From an uncultured Allobaculum sp. (GTDB lineage: Bacteria > Bacillota_I > Bacilli_A > Erysipelotrichales > Erysipelotrichaceae), in contig CAOKFJ010000124.1 of assembly GCA_948467695.1 (NCBI GenBank), positions 1 to 6,107 of the forward strand: a stretch of DNA of 6,107 nucleotides, written 5' to 3'. The notes beneath the pieces are model-generated. The model was not told where the DNA came from. It saw only the letters and a list, made by a program, of their open reading frames with translations, and searched no databases. The position numbers and the translations under genes were made by a program. Of the stretch, positions 1 through 5,222 are shown in pieces (positions within the stretch are counted from its first letter, which is position 1; every line of letters starts with the position of its first letter).

Positions 1-53
1 TCAATGAGAACTCCTTTGGATATTTGGAGTGTCTACTAAAAGGGAACTTATCA
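1..53. mobile_element. Terminal end of an IS3-family-like insertion sequence (partial)
   Basis: Read on the minus strand, sequence typical of an IS3-type terminus begins at position 53: TGATAAGTTCCC followed by TTTTAGTAGACACT. IS3-family ends begin with TG, carry a run of C shortly inside, and often have a GTAGACA or GTGGACA block at this distance. The outer boundary coincides with the abrupt loss of Prp homology after the GHAGY motif, which is strong contextual support for an insertion. Inside the end, minus-strand AAAGGAG (14-20) could be the ribosome site of a transposase start just outside the window. Read on the plus strand, 1-39 is also open and ends in TAA (37-39), so the end could instead be the transposase 3' side. 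Orientation is therefore undecided. The family assignment rests on remembered end patterns, and no transposase residues are available to confirm it. Confidence 0.55.
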
Positions 54-113
54 GTATCCTGCGTGCCCTTCGATTTCGATGTAATTCCATTCGTTTGTGG
101 TGACTGTGATCAT
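51..113 (-). pseudogene. prp: Phage Prp-like cysteine protease, truncated after 20 residues by an insertion
   Basis: The start is the ATG at 111-113, preceded at ideal distance by GGAGGGAG (118-125), the best ribosome site on this strand. The 20-residue product begins MITVTTNEWNYIEIEGHAGY and then meets TGA, whose bases belong to the apparent IS end. Prp (DUF464/YsxB) proteins begin with a short beta strand followed by a GHAGY motif containing the catalytic His, here His17. The catalytic Cys normally lies about a dozen residues later and is missing. Host Prp removes the N-terminal extension of ribosomal protein L27 in Bacillota and also trims capsid and scaffold proteins of some phages. A phage-borne copy between head genes would suit head maturation. 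A longer reading of this frame starting at 233 overlaps the upstream gene and lacks the ribosome site, so I reject it. The product should be inactive. Confidence 0.68.
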
Positions 114-117
114 TTGT

Positions 118-125
118 CTCCCTCC
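118..125 (-). promoter_or_regulatory. Strong ribosome binding site of the prp fragment
   Basis: The minus strand reads GGAGGGAG, then ACAA, then ATG at 113-111. It is a close match to the 16S anti-SD complement and decides the start of the prp fragment over the longer open frame. Confidence 0.75.
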
Positions 126-149
126 AAATAAAAGCCGACAGCTGTCGAC
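126..149 (-). terminator. Possible intrinsic terminator after the small acidic gene
   Basis: On the minus strand GTCGAC, loop AGCT and GTCGGC form a six-pair stem (one G-T pair), followed by TTTTATTT at 133-126. It lies 22 nt past the stop of the 94-residue gene and just before the prp ribosome site. It may reduce read-through from the toxin-like module into the downstream head genes. The stem is short and its core is a perfect palindrome, so it may also be coincidental or a protein-binding site. Confidence 0.4.
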
Positions 150-171
150 TATGCGAGTGCAGTAAAGAGTC

Positions 172-456
172 TTAGTCAAATTCCATAAATGAAGGGGTGT
201 TTTGATCATATGGATCTTCCCCACGCTCCTCATACATTAAAACTACACTTTTCATAGCAATGTCTGCGGTTGAAGGGGCGTCAGTGCTTTTAATATAGTC
301 AATCAATCCCTCAGCTACATAATCAGAACTAGCATTCACACAAACACAAAAAACAAATTCATCTTGATTTTCCCATTTATCAAACGCTGTCTTTGTGTAA
401 AGGAGCTTAACAAGTTCTTCACCTTTTTTTGTTAAATCAAAAGGCAGCTCGACCAT
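172..456 (-). CDS. Small acidic protein of unknown function, possible cognate or immunity partner of the MuF fusion
   Basis: This is a 94-residue protein with no signal peptide or membrane segment. It is acidic, especially in the last 30 residues (EERGEDP, SFMEFD). Visible traits are an N-terminal helix-like stretch (TKKGEELVKLLYTK), a KWENQDEF motif around residues 27-34, and two cysteines (CVC, about 37-39). I do not recognise a named family. The ATG at 454-456 lies six bases after the stop of the MuF-zincin gene. The region before it is purine-rich (AAAGAAAGAAG) but is only a weak ribosome site, so translation is probably coupled. A small acidic gene directly behind a gene ending in a putative toxin domain is the classic place for an immunity protein. 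That is inference from position and charge only. The alternative is an ordinary small phage head-region protein. Confidence 0.75.
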   Translation of the reverse strand: MVELPFDLTKKGEELVKLLYTKTAFDKWENQDEFVFCVCVNASSDYVAEGLIDYIKSTDAPSTADIAMKSVVLMYEERGEDPYDQNTPSFMEFD

Positions 457-462
457 AACAAA

Positions 463-2565
463 TCACTTCTTTCTTTTGCGACCGGCAGACGGAATTTTTC
501 TTCTTGAGAGCACTCCATAATCATCAAATCCAAAGACTTCAATTACATACACATAATCACCAATGTATTTGGTAATAATTCTCTTTTCGGCCCAAGCTTC
601 ATCATAATAAGTATTCAATTTGCTTTTCATTATAGCGTATTCTTGCTTGTTTCTGATGTAGACATATTTCGTTGTATAGCGAAGTGCGCCTCCAGGCGGA
701 CTAGATTTATTCCCTTTCTTAGATGCCACCTTTGAATCGATTAGTTCCGATTTTTTCATAGGGGTCGGATTGTGCTTTGATGCTTTTGAGTTTCGGCACA
801 ATTCACTGTACTTCTTATCTACGCTAGCGAAGATTTCTTTTGAAAAAGCGTTTGCTCGTTTTCCATTAACAACAGCGTCACAAAATGCCTCTGCGAAAGC
901 TTCGTGATCACCGCCGTTTGTAGCATATAGGGAAATTCCTCGTAAAAGTTCTTGAGCGGTTTTATTTCGCCCGTTGGTTTTCCCGTCGTTGGTTTTCCTA
1001 ATCGCTTTAGCCGCGTCCATGATGAGCTTATGCACATCTTTGCCGCGTGCGTGCTCATGCTTCGCTTCCCACGCCTCAGGATATTTCTTTTTATCAAGAA
1101 GCCACTCCATGGCATGACCGCATTCATGAATCGCTGTTTCTTTTACATTCTTCGGTACACCTAAACCGCCTTTTGACTCATGCGCGTTATAGCCTTTAAT
1201 CATCAAATCATCAGAGAAGATAGCAGGATTCAATCCATGCTTTTCTGTACGATAGTCAAATTCCGCCGCTCCATGCACCTGAATCAGCTGCGGGTTAAAA
1301 GCAATTCGATTAATCACGTTCTTGATTTCGGGGAATCGCTGAATTGCGGTTTCTATTCCATCGCAAAATTGCTTCACTCCATCAAAAGAACCCTTTTCAA
1401 TCACTTCCGGATCAATTTCGATCCTGTACAGATCACTCATTTTTTGAGCAAGCTCGCCGAATGATTTCACTTCTATTTGATCGTCCGCTTTTATCGGTTC
1501 AATAGTCGGTTCGGTCTCGACCGGCTTCTGATCTTTGGCTTTCCATTCCTCGAATGTCATGCCGTGATCCTTGTAGCTGTCGAGCCACTGGTCATACTCC
1601 TTACGGTCTAAGTAGGGAGCGATGGCGCATCTGCAATGCGGATGCATCGGCGGAAGATTCCCGCCTGTCTCGCCTTTTTTCAGTTTGAAGATCTTGCCAT
1701 CATTCGCCTGACAGTCATCACAGCATCCTGCTGCAGTCACAAACTGAAATTCTTCGATGCCGATCTCTTCGAAAGCCGCCGCCTGAGCCTGTGTCTGAAC
1801 TCTTGCGAATTCAGTCCTCAGCAGTCTCTTGGCGGCTTTTTTGGCTTTCGCCCCCTCGATCTGTAGATCCTTTTCAATCTGTTTTCTGAAGCGCTCAGGG
1901 CTTTCTCCCATGATTAGCCCTCTAGCCAGTATCTTCTGCAGATCCTTCTTCATCGTGTCCTGATGGCTTCCCCATAGGCGTTTAGAGAATGTCGCGCCAT
2001 GGAAAGACGCGCGCACGATGGTCGGAATGCGGTCGATTGCTCCCAGCACTGTCGGGCCTAGGATCTTCGCCTCTTTGCGAAGTTTGTCCTCGGCTTCCTT
2101 GATGAGGATGTCGTGCATCTTTTGGTCGATCTGTCCGGTCGCTCTCATGGTCTCAAGGTTGAGCATGCTCTTGAGAGCTTTCATGCGAGAGATCTTCATC
2201 TTGGCGTTGTAGATCCGCATTTCATCATTGGCCAAATCGCTGAAATAGACATCTGCATGGTCACGGTTGTTGGCTTTCATGTCGATCTCAGCCAGCTCGC
2301 ACATTTCCCTTGCACGCCTTGCATAGTAGTCCTGATCAGCTTTGGAGAGCTTGATCTGAGCGTCTGCCATGGAGAGCCCTTCCTGCTTGGCGAATTTCGC
2401 ATACCAGCCATCGATCTCTGCCTGCATGTCGTCCATCAGGTCTTTATAGATCTGATGGATCTCACGCTCGTATTTGGCCATGTCGCGCTGATATTCGCGC
2501 TCCCATTCAGCTTCACGTTTGCGCCAGTATTCGAGATTCTTATTCTCTTTGTCCTTCTTACTCAT
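463..2565 (-). CDS. SPP1 gp7/MuF-type minor head protein fused to a zinc-peptidase-like C-terminal module
   Basis: The protein has 700 residues, far longer than a plain gp7-type head protein. Residues 1-160 are highly charged and helical (NLEYWRKREAEWEREYQRD and onward), as in the N-terminus of Bacillota minor head proteins. The MuF/gp7 head-morphogenesis domain is about 200-318: GESPERFRKQIEK, LLRTEFARVQTQAQ, then a Cys/His cluster CCDDC (281-285) and HPHCRC (308-313). A Pro/Glu linker (345-365) follows. The C-terminal module has HECGH at 480-484 (a HExxH zinc site) and SLYATNGGDHEAFAEAF at 545-561, whose Glu555 or Glu559 could be the third zinc ligand, as in lethal-factor-like zincins. Residues about 600-700 form a separate basic region of unknown fold. 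In the family, the MuF part binds near the portal and can be packaged in the virion. A toxin or effector role for the C-terminus is inference. Start: ATG at 2563-2565, with GAGGA (2574-2578) eight bases upstream, overlapping the portal stop by 8 nt. Confidence 0.9.
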   Translation of the reverse strand: MSKKDKENKNLEYWRKREAEWEREYQRDMAKYEREIHQIYKDLMDDMQAEIDGWYAKFAKQEGLSMADAQIKLSKADQDYYARRAREMCELAEIDMKANNRDHADVYFSDLANDEMRIYNAKMKISRMKALKSMLNLETMRATGQIDQKMHDILIKEAEDKLRKEAKILGPTVLGAIDRIPTIVRASFHGATFSKRLWGSHQDTMKKDLQKILARGLIMGESPERFRKQIEKDLQIEGAKAKKAAKRLLRTEFARVQTQAQAAAFEEIGIEEFQFVTAAGCCDDCQANDGKIFKLKKGETGGNLPPMHPHCRCAIAPYLDRKEYDQWLDSYKDHGMTFEEWKAKDQKPVETEPTIEPIKADDQIEVKSFGELAQKMSDLYRIEIDPEVIEKGSFDGVKQFCDGIETAIQRFPEIKNVINRIAFNPQLIQVHGAAEFDYRTEKHGLNPAIFSDDLMIKGYNAHESKGGLGVPKNVKETAIHECGHAMEWLLDKKKYPEAWEAKHEHARGKDVHKLIMDAAKAIRKTNDGKTNGRNKTAQELLRGISLYATNGGDHEAFAEAFCDAVVNGKRANAFSKEIFASVDKKYSELCRNSKASKHNPTPMKKSELIDSKVASKKGNKSSPPGGALRYTTKYVYIRNKQEYAIMKSKLNTYYDEAWAEKRIITKYIGDYVYVIEVFGFDDYGVLSRRKIPSAGRKRKK

Positions 2566-3730
2566 TCATCTTGTCCTCGTCTTTGTGACTGTCGAATGCG
2601 GGAGAAGTGCCGGCAAAGGATTCGCTGTCTTCGTTATCAATGCGCTCAAGCTCCTGATCGACATTGTTGACCATGGACAGCATTTCCAACTGAGTGCGGT
2701 GCGAAACAAGGCCGGTCAACTGTGCGGCTGTCTGCGCTTCTTCCAGCGCGTTGGCGGGCACGTTGGGAGTGAAGCGGTAGCGGAGTTTGGCCCAGTCATC
2801 CGGTGCGACTTTCGAATGAATCAGCACGTTGGAGAAAATGATTTTCCATCTGCGATTCATGCCGGATTCAAATTTGCGCTGCTTGGCTTTGAAGAGGTTT
2901 GTGGTGTTCAGAAGCTTGTACTGCATGGCGATGCCGGAAGCTGTTCCGAAAGCCTCATCGTTGAGATTTGGCACCATGGAGATCTGGTAAATAAGGCGCT
3001 CAAGTTTGTTGAGAAGATTCTCCTGCGTGCCGTCAGCGCTTGGTTTCTCCATGAACTCGACTGTCATATTGCCGTCAAGCTGTCCCTCCAGGTTGATGAT
3101 GCGCTGATTGCGGAGTTCCTTAAGGTCTTCGCTTTCGAGCTTCGCACCAAGGATTTTCATGTAGGAATCAGCGAAGTAATCGACATCATTGGCTTTCTCT
3201 GACAGTGCTTTGTTGTATTCGTTGATCAGCGTGAGACATGGCTCAAAGATGCCGATGCGCTCGTCATTCTCAACGAATTCGGCAGCCGGTACGCCAGCGA
3301 AGCCATGAATGACCGGCTTGTCCTGCCAAATATATTTGCCATCAGGCGATGCAAAGTAATAAACGTTCTGCGCATCCGATACAGATCCGCGCTCAACGTC
3401 ATCAGATCCGACATACCAGTGCACGAAATAGAGCGGTTTCTCAAGGATTCCATCGTCATAGATCATGAAGGACTGCGTTGGATCGAGGTAGGTAATGCCA
3501 AGATTGCCGTCATCGTCAACGAAGTACATTTCATAAGCTCGGCCGTAAATGCTTGTGAGTTTGGCCAGCTCGGCGTTGTTGTCGTCCTGGTTGTTGTAGC
3601 TTTCTACAAACTCAACGAACTCGACGATTATCTGCTCATCGTTCCTTGTTCTATCTTCGAGAGGATTTGCGCCTATATCCATATATATTGTCAGCTCGGA
3701 TTTGTGTATTGTTTGGGAGTGCGGCTGCAA
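2558..3730 (-). pseudogene. SPP1 gp6-type phage portal protein, N-terminally truncated
   Basis: The portal forms the dodecameric ring through which phage DNA enters and leaves the capsid. The open frame has 390 residues, against roughly 430-500 for the family. Portal-type sequence runs from about residue 28 to the end: NNAELAKLTSIYGRAYEMYF (51-70), the YLDPTQSFMIYDDG block (81-94), EYNKALSEKANDVDYFADSY (171-190), KILGAKLES (192-200) and FGTASGIAMQYKLL (261-274). The N-terminal part with the usual entry helices is absent. The first 25 or so residues do not look portal-like, and the frame opens with TTG at 3728-3730 with a TAA just upstream (3734-3736). An ATG at 3680-3682 is possible, but neither start has a ribosome site. 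No reading frame between 3731 and 3900 restores the missing part. I infer a 5' deletion at a junction near 3650-3680. The 3' end is intact and overlaps the next gene. Confidence 0.85.
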
Positions 3731-3930
3731 TGCTTATACCTGTACAGAGGGAGTTTTCGTTCAAATTCGTGAAAGCCTTTGCATCACAGCTGCGTATTCA
3801 TGCGCAATTCCCGTACGATTTCAATGCGTTTAGCGCTATGTGCTTTATCTTTCATTCTTTTTTAAGGTTGTTTTACGCATACTCATTGCGGTCAAAACGA
3901 TTGCGCAGACCATAGGCCAAAAGGGGCGCT
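3691..3930. other. Junction region between prophage remnant and foldase operon, no intact gene
   Basis: No convincing gene is seen on either strand. On the minus strand one frame starts at ATG 3853-3855 and gives 23 residues (MKDKAHSAKRIEIVRELRM and on) to TGA at 3784-3786. It then stays open in the same frame to TGA at 3691-3693, 55 codons in all. The second part is basic and aromatic (KGFHEFERKLPLYRYKHC). This could be the decayed 5' end of a divergent host gene or chance. There is no ribosome site before the ATG. Plus-strand open frames here (for example 3646-3915) also lack ribosome sites and family signatures. The stretch probably contains the recombination point joining phage and host DNA. 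Confidence 0.4.
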
Positions 3931-3932
3931 CA

Positions 3933-3961
3933 TTGCAATTTGAGAACGCCTTTCGTATAAT
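3933..3961 (+). promoter_or_regulatory. Sigma-A type promoter for the foldase operon
   Basis: The -35 box TTGCAA (3933-3938) and a perfect -10 box TATAAT (3956-3961) are separated by 17 bp, the optimal spacing for the housekeeping sigma factor. The predicted start of transcription is near 3968, giving a leader of about 110 nt before the ATG at 4078. The element points into the two parvulin-like genes and has no competing gene on the same strand between. Confidence 0.75.
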
Positions 3962-3985
3962 TTTGACTGATTCTCTTGAAAGTCC

Positions 3986-4007
3986 AGGCAGGTACTGCCT
4001 GCCTTTT
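3986..4007 (+). terminator. Terminator-like hairpin in the leader
   Basis: AGGCAGG (3986-3992), loop TACTG, and CCTGCCT (3998-4004) form a perfect seven-pair GC-rich stem, directly followed by a short T run (4004-4007). It begins only about 18 nt past the predicted transcription start. It could act as a weak intrinsic terminator or attenuator, or as a 5' stabilising hairpin. The T tract is short, so strong termination is not assured. Confidence 0.45.
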
Positions 4008-4012
4008 CATTC

Positions 4013-4060
4013 CTCTTCCGGATTTCAGGTAATAGAAAGGATGTGCTGCAGCCGGAAGAG
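4013..4060 (+). promoter_or_regulatory. Leader inverted repeat pairing the presumed ribosome site
   Basis: CTCTTCCGG (4013-4021) is the exact reverse complement of CCGGAAGAG (4052-4060), with 30 nt between. The right arm contains GGAAGAG, the only purine-rich ribosome-site-like sequence before the ATG at 4078, at a rather long distance (17 nt). If formed in the mRNA, the stem would hide it and lower translation. No known riboswitch or T-box signature was recognised. Confidence 0.45.
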
Positions 4061-4077
4061 ACGAGCAGCTCACAACA

Positions 4078-5220
4078 ATGTCAGAATTTCTCAGAAAATA
4101 CTGGTTTGTCACTCTGATTGGTATTCTGTTTATCGGCGTTCTGGTTTTCTTTGTGATGGATCTGAATAAAGACAATGTAAGTTCCCGCAAAGTTGACGGT
4201 CAGGACGTTGTAGCTTCCACCACTCTGGGCGACATCACCAGCGGCGATCTTTACGATCAGCTCGAAGGATCCGCTTCGTCGGTTGTATACAACCTGTACA
4301 GAAACCAGGTTGTCGACCAGGCTGTTGAAGCCGATGCGGATATGAAAAAAGAAGCCAAGCAGATGGCCCGCAACATTGAAAACAACATGAAGTCCGATCC
4401 CTCCGGAAAAACAAAAGAAGGAATCATCCAGCAGCTTGCTTCCTTCGGATTTACCGGCGAGGACGCTCCGTATAATTACGCAATGACTTCCTGCAAAATC
4501 CGCAAACTCGATTCCGACTACGTCAAAGAACACTTTGAAGATCTGAAAATGTTTGCTCCTGAAGGTGCGCGCACCATCTCCGTGATCACCATGCAGGTAG
4601 CCAACGACCAGATTCTCACCGAAAAAGCCCAGGCAAAACAGGATGCCATCCAGAAAGCCATTGACGAGGGCAAAGATTTCTCCGAGATCGCCAAAGAATT
4701 CTCTGAAGACAAAACAGCCGAAGACGGCGGCTGGTTCGGCTACATCGATGCCAACACAACCGATCTTGATGAAAACGTCAAGAGCGTGGCTCTTACACTT
4801 GAACCCGGTCAGATGAGCGACTGGATTTCTGTTCAGCCCGACGGCATGCAGATGTTCACTCTCTACAAGGTTTGCGTAAACGAAACCGATCCTGCAAAAA
4901 TCCTCAGCGGCGATAGAGCCGAGGATGCAGAAAACCTCGTCATCTCCATGACTTCCAACGTAAACGGTCTTGAAGCCATGGCTGTTGATCAGGCAGCAAA
5001 AACACTCACCATCACCTTCGACAGCGAAGATGTGAAGAAAATGATCGAAGACACAATCAAATCCCAGACTGAAGCCTTCGACAAAGCCAAAGCTGAAAAA
5101 GAAGAAGAACTGAAAGCGGCTGAAGAAGAAGCGAAGAAAGCTGAAGAAGAAGCAAAAGCCAACGCCAGCGAAGCTGACAGCACAGCTTCCTCTGAAGCTG
5201 CAGAAGAGGAGGGCAAATAA
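4078..5220 (+). CDS. Membrane-anchored parvulin-like (PrsA/SurA-type) foldase
   Basis: A 380-residue protein. One hydrophobic segment (about 8-28, YWFVTLIGILFIGVLVFFVM) follows a short basic N-terminus. There is no lipobox, so it is an uncleaved anchor with the rest outside the membrane. Residues about 50-160 form a helical chaperone-like region. A PpiC/rotamase-type domain spans about 163-266, recognised by GKDFSEIAKEFSED (198-211), GGWFGYID (217-224) and LEPGQMSDWISV (241-252). The conserved parvulin histidines seem lost: ARTISVI stands where ARHILV is usual, and DGMQMFTLYKV stands where GYHIIKV is usual. Prolyl-isomerase activity is therefore doubtful, and a holdase or secreted-protein folding role is more likely. 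Residues 330-360 are a Glu/Ala/Lys coiled coil, ending in an acidic Ser/Ala tail. The start is forced: the in-frame stop at 4033-4035 is followed by no other start codon. The lipoprotein gene follows two bases after the stop. Confidence 0.85.
   Translation: MSEFLRKYWFVTLIGILFIGVLVFFVMDLNKDNVSSRKVDGQDVVASTTLGDITSGDLYDQLEGSASSVVYNLYRNQVVDQAVEADADMKKEAKQMARNIENNMKSDPSGKTKEGIIQQLASFGFTGEDAPYNYAMTSCKIRKLDSDYVKEHFEDLKMFAPEGARTISVITMQVANDQILTEKAQAKQDAIQKAIDEGKDFSEIAKEFSEDKTAEDGGWFGYIDANTTDLDENVKSVALTLEPGQMSDWISVQPDGMQMFTLYKVCVNETDPAKILSGDRAEDAENLVISMTSNVNGLEAMAVDQAAKTLTITFDSEDVKKMIEDTIKSQTEAFDKAKAEKEEELKAAEEEAKKAEEEAKANASEADSTASSEAAEEEGK
4339..4359 (+). repeat. Copy 1 of a 21-nt direct repeat shared by the two foldase genes
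   Basis: GATATGAAAAAAGAAGCC plus AAG here recurs exactly at 5448-5468, in the same reading frame, encoding DMKKEAK in both proteins at comparable places in the N-terminal helical domain. It supports descent of the two genes from a tandem duplication rather than a separate functional element. Confidence 0.6.
5206..5213 (+). promoter_or_regulatory. Strong ribosome binding site for the PrsA-like lipoprotein, inside the upstream gene end
   Basis: GAGGAGGG lies nine bases before the ATG at 5223 and is embedded in the codons for the last Glu-Glu-Gly residues of the upstream protein. It is much stronger than the site before the first gene, so the lipoprotein is probably made at a higher rate, or independently of upstream translation. 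Confidence 0.8.
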
Positions 5221-5222
5221 AC

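Noticed and set aside
51..233. The longer 60-residue minus-strand reading starting at 233
   Set aside because: Its first 40 residues overlap the small acidic gene in another frame. Only the last 20, starting after GGAGGGAG, look like a real protein start (Prp).
2519..3202. Plus-strand open frames of 185 and 227 codons opposite the portal and MuF genes
   Set aside because: They mirror the real minus-strand genes, lie across the portal/MuF overlap, and show no domain signatures.
3784..3786. TGA read as tryptophan or selenocysteine
   Set aside because: Genes here use TGG for Trp and the MuF gene itself ends with TGA (463-465), so a standard code is most likely. No selenocysteine element was seen.
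3600..3960. Phage attachment site at the prophage/host boundary
   Set aside because: No tRNA gene, integrase or candidate core repeat is visible, and the boundary cuts inside the portal gene, which points to deletion rather than a normal prophage end.
4041..4169. ATG at 4041 just after GAAAGG as a possible leader peptide or alternative start
   Set aside because: It is out of frame with the foldase, the purine run touches the ATG with no spacing, and the resulting 42-residue peptide overlaps the true gene without recognisable features.
5085..5215. Low-complexity Glu/Ala/Lys tail as a frameshift or sequencing artefact
   Set aside because: The frame is continuous, the codons vary (GAA/GAG, GCT/GCG/GCA), and charged coiled-coil tails are plausible in such anchored proteins.
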